A stretch of 64,000 nucleotides of DNA from a virus: positions 1 to 64,000 of IMG/VR virus record IMGVR_UViG_3300043774_000134. One strand, given 5' to 3'. Both the position numbers and the translations under genes were made by a program. The notes under the pieces were generated by a model that ran no database searches, was not told the DNA's origin, and saw only the letters and a list, made by a program, of their open reading frames with translations. Shown piece by piece: positions 1 to 8,855 of this stretch (its first letter is position 1; each line of letters opens with the position of its first letter).

Positions 1-62
1 TCCATATAGTCGGCAATTTCACTTAGACCGTTTACCATGTCGATTGTTGTTGTATTTTCCAT
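1..62 (-). CDS. Partial unidentified CDS at the window edge
   Basis: An open frame begins with ATG at 62 on the minus strand (MENTTTIDMVNG...) and runs off the left end after about 20 codons. It follows the resolvase-like gene by 15 bp in the same orientation, so it is probably the next gene of the replication operon. No strong ribosome site is visible, only a weak AAGG. Too little is present to assign a function. Confidence 0.5.
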   Translation of the reverse strand, partial: MENTTTIDMVNGLSEIADYM

Positions 63-77
63 TATATCTAGTATACC

Positions 78-419
78 TTACTCTGAGCCTTCTGTGTAAT
101 TTAGGAAGGCTAATTCTTCAATCATTTGTTCTAGGATAGAAAACTCTACGACTGCCAAACGAGTCTTCTGTTCTCCATCACCAATCACAACTACAATAGC
201 AGGGTCAAGTTTGTTCTTGATTGCGTCTGTTGTTGCCTTAGCCCACACTTCTTTGTTAAGTGTAAAAGACTTTCCAACCTCTTTAAAGTCTACGCAGAAG
301 TTGTGCCATGTAGCATCACCCTTCTTTGTGTTACGACCAGAGTTCTTATGCTGAGTAGCACCAATACGCTTACTCTCATTCTTCTCGCTCAAAGTCTCTC
401 CTGTCTTTTCTAGTGTCAA
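78..419 (-). CDS. PD-(D/E)XK-type Holliday junction resolvase-like nuclease
   Basis: This 113-residue protein has the layout of small archaeal/phage Hjc-like resolvases. There is an N-terminal Glu (E12 or E15), a basic segment ending in KKGD (D35), then D44-x-K46 (VDFKE), then a helical region and a beta strand (IVVVIGDG). Those residues fit the metal-binding E...D...(D/E)xK set of the PD-(D/E)XK fold. Such enzymes resolve four-way junctions made during recombination-dependent replication, which suits its place just after RecA in the operon. The first 44 bp of the gene overlap the end of the 59-residue zinc-ribbon gene. The family call is by motif only; another nuclease of the same fold is possible. 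Confidence 0.5.
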   Translation of the reverse strand: MTLEKTGETLSEKNESKRIGATQHKNSGRNTKKGDATWHNFCVDFKEVGKSFTLNKEVWAKATTDAIKNKLDPAIVVVIGDGEQKTRLAVVEFSILEQMIEELAFLNYTEGSE

Positions 420-555
420 GATTAACTTCGTTTAGGTGTTTGTCTGGACACATCCAAGATAGCTTCTTTTGTCCTGGATAACTACGAATAGTCTTTGACT
501 CAAGCTTGCATGTGTGACATGGAAATATTCCTGGGTAAATGTTATACCTAGCCAT
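376..555 (-). CDS. Small zinc-ribbon protein downstream of RecA
   Basis: A 59-residue frame starts with ATG at 555, overlapping the last 8 bp of recA, and ends with TGA at 376 inside the start of the resolvase-like gene. It encodes CHTC at residues 13-16 and C36-P-D-K-H40. This is a plausible four-ligand zinc site, with a Lys/Arg-rich tail (RKDRRDFE). The tight overlaps on both sides suggest translational coupling with recA. The function is unknown. DNA binding in recombination is an inference from its position and basic character. Confidence 0.6.
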   Translation of the reverse strand: MARYNIYPGIFPCHTCKLESKTIRSYPGQKKLSWMCPDKHLNEVNLDTRKDRRDFEREE

Positions 556-1561
556 TTAACTGATCCTCAATAGACTTACGGAATTCATCATTCTCACGGA
601 CATAGTTAATGAATGCTTCTCTACCCTGCACCTTTTTGTCTTCAGACACAACGTACCAAGCACCTGTTCTCTCTACGATACCAGCAAGCTCTGCAGTGTC
701 TACGAGGTCACCAATAGCATCAACACCAACAAATGGACCACGGAAATAGAAGTCGTACTCACCAGACTGAAAACCTGGAGAAGTCTTAGAGAACTGAACT
801 TCCCATCGAACCTTGCGACCAATCTTTTCTTCAATCAGCTTATCTCCTACAGGAATCTTACCCTTGATAGCTTGATTGTCAGACTCAGAAGAGAACAGCT
901 TAATTACTGTAGACGAATAGAACTTTGTTGCCTGACCGCCTGTAGGCTGTTGTGAAGTGTACATGGCAGAGATGTTATTACGACTCTGACTAATAAGTAC
1001 AAACAAAGTAGGCTTTGGCTTATTGTTAGCATAGTTAATCATCTTCCATGCATTACTAAAGTCTCGTGATTCAGCACCAATCTGCTTAGTGTTCTCAAGA
1101 TCTTTTAGTTCATCGCTACCCTTTTCAAAATAGATAGCAGGAAGCAGTGATGTAATTGAATCAACTACAATGAGGTCTACACCTGCATTCATAAGTTTCG
1201 TACCTACGTCTACCATCTCGTTAATTGTACGAGCTTGTGAGTAGATAAGCTTTGATGTATCTACCCCCAAACGAGCAGCCCACCCCTTATCGTAGGACAT
1301 CTCAGCATCAATCCACGCACAGATCTTGCCCTCTTGCTGTGCAAGACCAATCATTTGAAGGCACATAGAAGACTTAGCAGAAGACTTGCTGCCCCAGATA
1401 AGCACCTGACGACCATATGGAAGCCCTCCACCAAGAGCACGATTAAGACCGTAACTTGCCGTAGGCTGTAGGACAGTCTCTGGTGTTTCATCTCCAATAA
1501 ATAGATTCTTACGAAGCTTAGGATCAAGCTTTGCGATAACATCTTCCATTGTCATTGCCAT
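548..1561 (-). CDS. recA: RecA-like recombinase
   Basis: This 337-residue RecA-family ATPase has a Walker A at residues 57-65 (GSKSSAKSS), the DAE motif with the catalytic Glu at 85-87, and a Walker B at about 129-135 (DLIVVDS). A DNA-binding L2-like region around SQSRNN follows. It would polymerise on single-stranded DNA and drive strand exchange for phage recombination and replication. Length is close to bacterial RecA, but the C-terminal domain is shorter. Its ATG shares a base with the TAA of the upstream MazG-like gene (TAATG), so translation is probably coupled. An internal ATG three codons in (MAMTMED) is an alternative start. Confidence 0.93.
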   Translation of the reverse strand: MAMTMEDVIAKLDPKLRKNLFIGDETPETVLQPTASYGLNRALGGGLPYGRQVLIWGSKSSAKSSMCLQMIGLAQQEGKICAWIDAEMSYDKGWAARLGVDTSKLIYSQARTINEMVDVGTKLMNAGVDLIVVDSITSLLPAIYFEKGSDELKDLENTKQIGAESRDFSNAWKMINYANNKPKPTLFVLISQSRNNISAMYTSQQPTGGQATKFYSSTVIKLFSSESDNQAIKGKIPVGDKLIEEKIGRKVRWEVQFSKTSPGFQSGEYDFYFRGPFVGVDAIGDLVDTAELAGIVERTGAWYVVSEDKKVQGREAFINYVRENDEFRKSIEDQLNG

Positions 1562-1878
1562 TAGAAACGTACTCCATTCTTTTCTGGACGAGTCTTATTA
1601 AACCCAGCCTTGTTTGCTAGTGCGTGATCAAGAGATACACGAGTGTAGCCATGCTCAACCAGACCAGCATATAGGTCCAGGGTGCGAATAAGAATATCTG
1701 CCATTTCATCTGACACAGCATGTTCACCCTTATCCTTACGAATAGCCTCCATTACCTCTACAGTCTCAGATACAATCATCATAAGCTGTTTGGTAATAAA
1801 GATATCGTCTACATCTTCAGGCCAAAAGCCCTTCTCCACAGCAGTCGTGTGAAGCTCGGTACAAAGATCATCAAACAT
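1561..1878 (-). CDS. MazG-like nucleotide pyrophosphohydrolase
   Basis: This 105-residue all-alpha protein carries the MazG/dUTPase-superfamily signature: E38xxE41 (SETVE) and, one helix later, E58xxD61 (DEMAD). These residues would bind the Mg2+ used to hydrolyse NTPs or dNTPs to monophosphates. Phage MazG-like proteins are proposed to adjust nucleotide or ppGpp pools during infection. It lies between dnaE and recA with an 8-bp overlap upstream and a 1-bp overlap downstream, so it is co-translated with the replisome. The substrate cannot be told from sequence. Confidence 0.8.
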   Translation of the reverse strand: MFDDLCTELHTTAVEKGFWPEDVDDIFITKQLMMIVSETVEVMEAIRKDKGEHAVSDEMADILIRTLDLYAGLVEHGYTRVSLDHALANKAGFNKTRPEKNGVRF

Positions 1879-4800
1879 TTACATCCTCCAATATTGTTGT
1901 TCCATCTTTAGTTTTGTTAAAGCTAAACTTGTATGCCTTGCCTTCTTCAATCTTCATGTATGCCTTTGCGTATTGCAATGGGAACACTGTGACTGGATGC
2001 AAGTCTCGTGCAGTATCTGCAAGAGTTAGGTATGCCATCTTCTTCCCAGCCTTTGTAATTCGTGACTTGAAAGATACAACATACATCTCGTCGTCTGTAT
2101 ATGGCAACTGCTTGTAATTCAAGAACTTAATCAGTGCTGATGCAGACCCCTTGGCTTCATCTACAGGTACAGCAGACAGTACACGATTATCACTAGCAAG
2201 AATGATATATGTACGCCCTGCTTCAATTGAAGAGTCTTCATCATCAAAGATACCTACAAGACCAGTCTTGTCTAGGATCTCTACACGGCTCCAGCCCTTG
2301 CCTCGCTTGATATTCTTGACCATACCCATGAGAATAAACGAACCCTTTTCCTCATAATCTTCTGCAGTGTCAATGAATGCATGAAAGTGTGTTGGCACTG
2401 ACATATTAAACTCTGGAAGGTTTAGATACTCATACAGATTCTCTCGAATCTCTTCCTGGTTAGCAGGATTATCATCAAAGGCAGTAGCACCAATAAGACG
2501 CATTGATGATAGAGCACGACTGTTTACTCCGTTACCCTTGCCAAACGTAAACTCTTCAACTTCCTTGTATGACTTGAATGGTCGAGCAGCAATGTACTTA
2601 GAAGCAATATTATCAGATACAAACTTGATAGCACTAAGTCCAAATCGAATACCCTTGCCCTCAATCTTGAAGTCAATGTCAGACTCATTAACATGAGGAA
2701 GACGTACAGGAATATTCATACGCTTTGCCTCAATGAGGTATTCGGTACGAGCATCCTTATCCTTCTCATTCTTAAGAAGAGCAAACATAAACTCAATTGG
2801 GTAGTGGTACTTTAGCCATGCAGTCCAGTAAGACAGCGTAGAGTAGGCTACAGCGTGGCTCTTGTTGAACGAATAACCAGCGTGTGCCTCAAAGTCATGC
2901 CACAGGTCACGAGCACCCTCTTCTCCAAGGTACTGGGAAGCACCCTGTACGAATTGGTCCTGGAACTGATCGAACTCCTTAGCATCCTTCTTCTTACCAA
3001 TAATCTTACGAACCTTATCAGCCTCTGCCATTGTCATACCGCCGAGGTTTGTACACGCAAGCATAACCTGCTCCTGATAAAGGATACAGCCATAGGTGTC
3101 AGACGTAAAGTCTTTCATAATCTTGTGCTTGAATCCAATAGCCTGACGACCTTGCTTACGAGCAATGTAGTCTTTACCAATAGTATTCATAGCACCTGGG
3201 CGAACAAGAGCATTAGATGCTGCAAGTTCATCAAAGTTTTTTACGCCCATCTTTACGATTAGGTTGGTATAGGGCGTAGCTTCACACTGGAACACACCCT
3301 TAGTGTATCCGTCTGATAGCATTTGATATACATTAGAGTCCTCCATAGGAATTTCTAATGGCTCAATCTGAATGCCGTGGCGTTCCTTGATAATCTTAAT
3401 AGTGTCGTCAAGCACACTCAGGGTCTTAAGACCAAGAGCATCAATCTTAATAAGACCAATACGCTCTGCCTCTGCCATATCAACAGCAACAACTGGAATA
3501 CGTTCCTTTGTTCCTGGTGAGGTACGAGTCTCCATTGGAGCATACTTGAAGATAGGCTCCTTTGCAGTAACAACACCAGCAGCGTGAATACCAGTACCAC
3601 GAATACGACCACGAAGTTGATCTCCATATTTCTCAATCTCTGGATATTTCTCACGGAACTCAGCAGTAGACTTTGAGTTGCAGTAGTCATCCCAAGTGTC
3701 AATAAGCTTCATAACCTTGTTAACTTCTGGAAGAGGAATGTGAAGTACACGAGCAATGTCTCGTACAACACCCTTGTCCTTAAACTGCAAGAAGGTAGCA
3801 ATAGACGCAACGTGACGGTATTGTTTAACTAGATACTCTTTTACTTCATCACGGCGAGAGTCTTGAATATCAGTATCGATATCTGGAAAGTCATTTCGTT
3901 CTGGGTTAATAAAACGGAAGAATAGAAGGCCATGAATAATTGGATCAATATCTGTGATGCCAAGAGCATAACACAATAGAGAACCAGCAGACGAGCCACG
4001 ACCTGGACCAACAATGATTCCCTCTTTCTTTGCCCAGTTAATCATATTACGAACCACCAAGAAGTATGGTGCAAACTTCTTATCTTTGATAATCTCAAGC
4101 TCTTCGTCTAGACGGTCAAGGTATTCCTGATTGCCGACTAGACCACGAGCAGTAAGCCCCTCCATAGCAAGAGTGCGAATCTCTCCATCAGGGTCACGGT
4201 ACTGTGCAGGAAGCAAGTCAATGTGGTCCTGAATATCATAGTCTTCAATCTTGTTTACAATTTCAAGAGTAGCATCATACATGTCTTCACGGTCAATCCC
4301 CTGAGCCTTCATGGCATTGTGCATCTCTTCATCTGAAAGCAGATGAATCTCAAACTTATTAAATGACATTTGACGGTCTGCACCATAAAGGTAGTCAAGT
4401 CGATCCATAAGGTTGTCGTACTCACGAGACTTCTCGTATGTAGCATCCTTCTCAGTTTTATTAGAGTATGAGTTAAGGATAAGCTTAAGCTCCTGGATTT
4501 CCTTCTGTGCAGGGTCAGAGTGGTGACAGTCAGGAGTGACCACAGGCTTAATACCAAACTCGTCTGCAAGGTCTAGAATAGTCTGATTGATCTCAGCAGG
4601 ATTATGAGGCATTACCTCAAGGTAGTAGTCGTCACCAAATGTATCCTTGCACCACTTGATGTGCTCCTTTGCGTATGCAAGTTCTCCAGCTTCAATAGCC
4701 TTTGCCAAGACACCACTAAGGCATCCAGAAGTAATAATAAGACCTTCTTTGTACTGCTCAAGAATTGTCCAGTCAATGCGTGGCTTCTTGTAAAAACCCT

Positions 4801-5146
4801 CAGTCCATGCAAGTTCGTTAAGCTTGTTAAGGTTCTCAAGCCCCTTGGCATTCTTAGCAAGGATAATAAGGTGGTTATAGTTAAGGTCTAGAGGATCATT
4901 CTTTTCTTTCTTGTCCTCGTGTAAAAGTCGGTCTTTTGTAATGTACCCCTCAATACCTAGAATAGGCTTGATACCTGCTTCTTTAGCAGCACGATACATT
5001 TCACGGTGTCCAGACAGCGAACCATGATCGGTAATAGCAATGGCTGGCATTCCTAGGGCGACGGCTCGGTCAACATATTCCTGTGGCGTAGCGATACCGT
5101 CGAATAGCGAGTAGTGGGTGTGAACGTGTAGTCCAGCGTAACTCAT
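1871..5146 (-). CDS. dnaE: DNA polymerase III alpha subunit (DnaE-like C-family polymerase)
   Basis: This 1091-residue replicative polymerase starts with a PHP domain: HVHTHYS near the start, ITDHGSLSG around residue 40, and later VMPHN and TPDCHH. The active-site palm contains PGRGSSAGS just before PDIDTD at residues 421-426, which gives the paired catalytic aspartates. An HhH region and a C-terminal OB-like part follow. Length matches bacterial DnaE (about 1100-1180). It would synthesise phage DNA with the phage helicase and primase encoded upstream in the operon. Phages that carry a DnaE-type enzyme instead of a family A or B polymerase are a minority, found mainly among large actinophages and some Bacillus phages. 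Confidence 0.95.
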   Translation of the reverse strand: MSYAGLHVHTHYSLFDGIATPQEYVDRAVALGMPAIAITDHGSLSGHREMYRAAKEAGIKPILGIEGYITKDRLLHEDKKEKNDPLDLNYNHLIILAKNAKGLENLNKLNELAWTEGFYKKPRIDWTILEQYKEGLIITSGCLSGVLAKAIEAGELAYAKEHIKWCKDTFGDDYYLEVMPHNPAEINQTILDLADEFGIKPVVTPDCHHSDPAQKEIQELKLILNSYSNKTEKDATYEKSREYDNLMDRLDYLYGADRQMSFNKFEIHLLSDEEMHNAMKAQGIDREDMYDATLEIVNKIEDYDIQDHIDLLPAQYRDPDGEIRTLAMEGLTARGLVGNQEYLDRLDEELEIIKDKKFAPYFLVVRNMINWAKKEGIIVGPGRGSSAGSLLCYALGITDIDPIIHGLLFFRFINPERNDFPDIDTDIQDSRRDEVKEYLVKQYRHVASIATFLQFKDKGVVRDIARVLHIPLPEVNKVMKLIDTWDDYCNSKSTAEFREKYPEIEKYGDQLRGRIRGTGIHAAGVVTAKEPIFKYAPMETRTSPGTKERIPVVAVDMAEAERIGLIKIDALGLKTLSVLDDTIKIIKERHGIQIEPLEIPMEDSNVYQMLSDGYTKGVFQCEATPYTNLIVKMGVKNFDELAASNALVRPGAMNTIGKDYIARKQGRQAIGFKHKIMKDFTSDTYGCILYQEQVMLACTNLGGMTMAEADKVRKIIGKKKDAKEFDQFQDQFVQGASQYLGEEGARDLWHDFEAHAGYSFNKSHAVAYSTLSYWTAWLKYHYPIEFMFALLKNEKDKDARTEYLIEAKRMNIPVRLPHVNESDIDFKIEGKGIRFGLSAIKFVSDNIASKYIAARPFKSYKEVEEFTFGKGNGVNSRALSSMRLIGATAFDDNPANQEEIRENLYEYLNLPEFNMSVPTHFHAFIDTAEDYEEKGSFILMGMVKNIKRGKGWSRVEILDKTGLVGIFDDEDSSIEAGRTYIILASDNRVLSAVPVDEAKGSASALIKFLNYKQLPYTDDEMYVVSFKSRITKAGKKMAYLTLADTARDLHPVTVFPLQYAKAYMKIEEGKAYKFSFNKTKDGTTILEDVNV

Positions 5147-5209
5147 TTAAAATCTCTCTGTAGAAGTTTATAGGGGGGCAGCCTGTATTCAAGCCACCCC
5201 CCAATTGTT

Positions 5210-5875
5210 TTACCAGTCGATGCTGGATGTGGATGATGCAGAAGAAGGAGTATCAAAGCCTAGGTAGAAGGCTTCCTGCTCTGCATATGGGATGTTCTTG
5301 AGTGCAGACTCAAGTGGGTATGGCTTAAAGTCTCCCCAGTTGAATGGTTCTGCATCTGGAGCAGAAGGAATGAGTGTGTAGCTTGTTTCAGTGCTAACAC
5401 CATTACGCTTTAGCTTCCAGGAGATGTTGGAAATACTTCCAGTCTCAAGAGCATACTCACGGATTGTGTTGAAAGCTGACTGCTTTCCAACACCCATTGA
5501 CCAGATGGCAATGTATGGGTCTTCCATACCGTCGTCAACAAGTACGTTGCAGTAGAAACGAAGGCGACCCTTCCAACCTGCATTGTTCTTGTAGTCCTTA
5601 CGGTACATTTCCTCAGCCCAGTCACGGCCCTCGGAATCCATTGTGTCTACAGCCTTACGCTTGTAGTCCTTTGGATTGGTGTGCTCCTTTACAACAAGAG
5701 CAAGACCACGGTCTGCATTGTAGTTAGCTGAATCTTCGTCAAGCTCTTCTACAAAACGGATCTTAACTGCCTGACCATCAGCAATCTTCAGCCAACGCAC
5801 TCGTGGTGAATCTTCGTCATACTTTGGCTTATCAAGCAGGGCATTGATATTCTTGAGTCCCTTTGTTACGCTCAT
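5210..5875 (-). CDS. Probable single-stranded DNA-binding protein
   Basis: This 221-residue protein lies between the primase and polymerase genes. Its middle part is rich in beta strands, basic and aromatic residues (WKGRLRFYCNVLVDDG and following). Its C-terminus is Ser-rich and ends in SSIDW, loosely like the flexible acidic/aromatic tail of SSBs. Position in the replisome operon and overall make-up support an SSB/gp32-like role, protecting template strand and recruiting partners. No diagnostic motif is visible, so the assignment rests largely on context. It has a clear leader: AGGAGA lies just upstream of its ATG. Confidence 0.5.
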   Translation of the reverse strand: MSVTKGLKNINALLDKPKYDEDSPRVRWLKIADGQAVKIRFVEELDEDSANYNADRGLALVVKEHTNPKDYKRKAVDTMDSEGRDWAEEMYRKDYKNNAGWKGRLRFYCNVLVDDGMEDPYIAIWSMGVGKQSAFNTIREYALETGSISNISWKLKRNGVSTETSYTLIPSAPDAEPFNWGDFKPYPLESALKNIPYAEQEAFYLGFDTPSSASSTSSIDW

Positions 5876-5907
5876 TTTATTTCTCCTTTTGTTTTCTATT
5901 GGGTATA

Positions 5908-6852
5908 TCAGTTTAGCATGGCATCGATAGATTTGTCAAACGACACATCGAGATGCTTGATAGCGTCGTCGTCCATGTCTCCGATGTCTTTATACTCTTT
6001 ATTTAGTTGTACTACAGTAACACGATTGCCAAGTCTTTCTACAAGCCTGTCTTTCATGTTACCGCCAGCTGCATCGTTATCAGCAATGACAATGATATCA
6101 TTAAAGTAACGCTGAAGCAAGTCTATTTGAAAATTAGAAACATTTGCACCGAGTGTTGCTACTGATGCAAAACCACATTGATCTAGTCTAATAGCATCAA
6201 ATGATGATTCAACTACATAAACTCTTGGTGCAGTCTTTACTCTGTGTAGGTTAAAAAGAACTTTTGATTTGGGCAGTCCTGGTGTGTTCTTGAACTCTTT
6301 ACCCTCCACAGAACGCCCCACAAAGCCTACCAGCATACCGTCAGGCGAATGAACTGGAATAGTGACCATATCCTGTCTATCAGAATATCCTAAAGAGAAA
6401 CGAATTACAGAGTCTTTTGAGATGCGACGACCTTGATAATATGTGACGGCTCTTGGAGACTCTAGTGCTATATTGTTTAATCGCTTAACAGTAAATTCAT
6501 CAAACTGTGTGTACAAAGGTTTCTGGATTAACTGACGATTAATGTCATTCTCAATTGTGCTTTCCTGCTCTTTACCCTTGATGTATCTAACTGACTCAAA
6601 GTATGTGCGACCAGATGTGTGCATAATCAGTTCAACAAGGTCACAAGCCTTGTGGCAAGAAAAGCAAAAGAAAATACCAGATCGCTTATCTACTTCTCCA
6701 GCAGGAGTGCGGTGATTCCCATGAAAAGGGCAAAATACAATAAAGTCAGAATCAACTTCGCCTTCAATGTTTACTCCACTGCCGACGAGAACTCGTTGGA
6801 CTTGCTCTTCTGTGTATAGACCATTCGTGTTTCGTCTACCCCAATTATCCAT
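5908..6852 (-). CDS. dnaG: DnaG-like primase
   Basis: This 314-residue protein has an N-terminal CHC2 zinc-binding motif (C41-P-F-H44 ... C63-x2-C66) followed by a TOPRIM core. The core has VVESSFDAIRL as the conserved Glu motif and IADNDAAG as the DxD motif. It would make RNA primers on the lagging strand. It is much shorter than bacterial DnaG and lacks the C-terminal helicase-interaction domain, as in several phage primases. The chosen ATG gives an 82-bp overlap with the upstream gene. The overlapping part encodes the helix that normally precedes the zinc site, so the overlap seems real. Confidence 0.92.
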   Translation of the reverse strand: MDNWGRRNTNGLYTEEQVQRVLVGSGVNIEGEVDSDFIVFCPFHGNHRTPAGEVDKRSGIFFCFSCHKACDLVELIMHTSGRTYFESVRYIKGKEQESTIENDINRQLIQKPLYTQFDEFTVKRLNNIALESPRAVTYYQGRRISKDSVIRFSLGYSDRQDMVTIPVHSPDGMLVGFVGRSVEGKEFKNTPGLPKSKVLFNLHRVKTAPRVYVVESSFDAIRLDQCGFASVATLGANVSNFQIDLLQRYFNDIIVIADNDAAGGNMKDRLVERLGNRVTVVQLNKEYKDIGDMDDDAIKHLDVSFDKSIDAMLN

Positions 6853-7097
6853 TCGCTTTTCTTCTTTCCCACATGTACGCCATACATTGATAATATAAAT
6901 TCAAAATACTCTTTTTCTTCATTGTAATAAATTGTAAAATCTGGATTAATATCTAGCCTAGGAACATATCCACTTAAACGCATTTCTATGATTAATAGCC
7001 TGGTGTACTCATTTCTGAGTCTACCTATTGCTGATTCATCCTTTATTGTGCCGTCTAATGTAAACCTTTTGAGTGGTTTGTGGTGGACATTTTCCAT
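6771..7097 (-). CDS. Hypothetical protein between helicase and primase
   Basis: This 108-residue protein of unknown function lies between the DnaB-like and primase genes. It starts with MENVHHKPLKRF and has alternating short helices and strands (FTIYYNEEKEYFEFILSMYG). Its last 82 bp are shared in another frame with the primase N-terminus. No cysteine pairs, Walker motif or membrane segment are present. Its fixed place in the replisome block suggests an accessory replication role, but nothing in the sequence shows it. Confidence 0.7.
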   Translation of the reverse strand: MENVHHKPLKRFTLDGTIKDESAIGRLRNEYTRLLIIEMRLSGYVPRLDINPDFTIYYNEEKEYFEFILSMYGVHVGKKKSEWIIGVDETRMVYTQKSKSNEFSSAVE

Positions 7098-7109
7098 AGT
7101 TTAATTATA

Positions 7110-8330
7110 CTAACCATCTTCATAATCCTTGTACTTATAGAATCCTTTGTCGAAATCAGCCTGTACTAGGAACTCTCCCATAAAGCCGTTACGGTTTTTA
7201 CGGAAGACACACTCAATGATATCAGAGTTTGTGCCTCGTCCGAGTGCCATTACCCAGTCAGCATCATAAGCAATCTGTCGTGACCACGAGGTTTGTCCAA
7301 GTGTTGGAACAGTGTCAAGCTTATTAACATCGTCTGGTGTAGCAGAAGAGATAGCAATAATTGGAATCTCGTCTGAGATAGCAAGAAGCTTTAGTTCACG
7401 AGACAAGTTCTTCATACGAACAACCTCAGACTCTGACTTTTGGTTTGGAGACATAAGCTGAAGGTAGTCCACAACAACAAGATCGGGACTGTATTGGTCA
7501 ATCTTTCCACGAATAACTGATGGCGTAACTTCTCCACCAGAATCATTAGAGATAATGTGAAACTCTGGACGACCCTCTACATTCTTCTTGTGCCACATCT
7601 TTAGCGTATCAATCTCTACATTACCTGCAGAAAGTTGGCGGTGTGACCACAGACCCTCGCCCATGATTGTAAAGACACGGTTACGAACCTCTGTCTCTGA
7701 CATCTCAAGGCTGATAATGAGTGGTGACTTGCCCTGCTTCCATGCTTGTACTGCAAAGTAAAGAGACAGCCAAGACTTACCAATACCTGGATATGCTAGG
7801 AATACTCCAAGCTGTCCTGGCATAATGCCAGCAGGTAGATAGTTATCAAACCCTGGAAGACCAGTCTTAATACCAATCTGACCAAGTTCGTTTTGCTTCT
7901 GAACATTCTCGTAGTAAGCAACTGCAGACTCAAGGTCGGTAACATCAACATCTCGAATAACAGCGGTATCTTTCTTAAGCTCAGAAGTCTTTGAGATCAG
8001 TCCCTCAAGAGCCTCTACGCCTCTACCACTCTGAACCTCTGTTGCTGCATTACGAAGAATGTCCTTAAGATTATCATTAAGATATTCTGCCTGTAGTTCA
8101 TCTAGGTGATGCTTGGTTGACCCAATACCCTGGACAGGCTCAAAATCACGAAACTTCTCTACAATCAGAGATGTTGGTGGCATTGCACTATTTTGCTCAA
8201 AGTAGTGGCGAATGAATTCCCAGATATCTCCATGTGTACGAAGGAGCTTGTCGGCATTTGCCTGTAGCATTACATGCATCTGCTTATCTTCTAATACAGC
8301 AGAGATAAGCTTTGACTCTGTGTTATTCAC
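7110..8330 (-). CDS. dnaB: DnaB-like replicative helicase
   Basis: This 406-residue helicase has a helical N-terminal domain, a linker, and a RecA-fold motor from about residue 150. The Walker A is AYPGIGKSW at about 178-186, the helix SLEMSETEV follows, the Walker B is VVVDYLQLM at about 286-294, and there is a late arginine-finger-like region. It would unwind the fork 5' to 3' as a hexamer and work with the phage primase. The gene overlaps the upstream 102-residue gene by 8 bp. Compared with bacterial DnaB (about 450) the N-terminal domain is somewhat reduced. Confidence 0.93.
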   Translation of the reverse strand: MNNTESKLISAVLEDKQMHVMLQANADKLLRTHGDIWEFIRHYFEQNSAMPPTSLIVEKFRDFEPVQGIGSTKHHLDELQAEYLNDNLKDILRNAATEVQSGRGVEALEGLISKTSELKKDTAVIRDVDVTDLESAVAYYENVQKQNELGQIGIKTGLPGFDNYLPAGIMPGQLGVFLAYPGIGKSWLSLYFAVQAWKQGKSPLIISLEMSETEVRNRVFTIMGEGLWSHRQLSAGNVEIDTLKMWHKKNVEGRPEFHIISNDSGGEVTPSVIRGKIDQYSPDLVVVDYLQLMSPNQKSESEVVRMKNLSRELKLLAISDEIPIIAISSATPDDVNKLDTVPTLGQTSWSRQIAYDADWVMALGRGTNSDIIECVFRKNRNGFMGEFLVQADFDKGFYKYKDYEDG

Positions 8331-8631
8331 TTAGCCACTCCTTTGCTTTCTGACGGCGTACTGCACGTTCCCTCTTATCTTGTTCTACTTGTAGTCTGGC
8401 ATCAACAAGCTTATCTGCGTAGTTAGCAAAGTACTTCCATGTAGGAGACTCTGCAACATCAAAATAGTAATCTAACAGATCGTAGCAGTGTGACATACCA
8501 TATGATTCAATGAGAGCATCTGCTGCCCATTGTTCGACATTAATATTGTACGATGGTCTTTCCTCATACCTTGCGGTATGCAGCTTAGAATAGCGACTGA
8601 GCAAAGCCATACGGTCTTTGCGTTCAGCCAT
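8323..8631 (-). CDS. Small helical protein upstream of the helicase (possible helicase loader)
   Basis: This 102-residue, almost wholly alpha-helical protein is rich in Tyr/Trp near the centre (CYDLLDYYFDV, PTWKYFANYA) and ends in a highly charged Lys/Arg/Glu helix. It overlaps the helicase gene by 8 bp. The aromatic centre vaguely recalls phage replisome-organiser or helicase-loader domains. I cannot name a family, and the loader role is inference from adjacency only. Confidence 0.65.
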   Translation of the reverse strand: MAERKDRMALLSRYSKLHTARYEERPSYNINVEQWAADALIESYGMSHCYDLLDYYFDVAESPTWKYFANYADKLVDARLQVEQDKRERAVRRQKAKEWLSE

Positions 8632-8837
8632 TACTCCTGGACTTCTTCCTTTGCATCGTTGATCTTAGCAATAAGCTTCTCTTCTACAAATCCGTAGACA
8701 CGCTCAAACGCCTGATCGATGTTCTCTCCATCACGGCGTGAATCAACAACGCCCAAATCAATTCGAAGAGACTGAAAATTACCAAGGTTAAGAGTATAAC
8801 CAAGAGTAACATTGATTTTAGTATTTTCATTTTCCAT
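8631..8837 (-). CDS. Hypothetical small protein (68 residues)
   Basis: The best start is the ATG at 8837, preceded by GAGAG; a GTG six codons upstream (8855) is an alternative. The protein begins MENENTKINV. It contains NFQSLRIDLGV and a GENIDQAFERV helix, a pattern common among small phage proteins of unknown role. Its stop is one base from the start of the next gene, so the two are translationally coupled in the replication operon. Confidence 0.65.
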   Translation of the reverse strand: MENENTKINVTLGYTLNLGNFQSLRIDLGVVDSRRDGENIDQAFERVYGFVEEKLIAKINDAKEEVQE

Positions 8838-8855
8838 TTGTTTCTCTCTTTCCAC

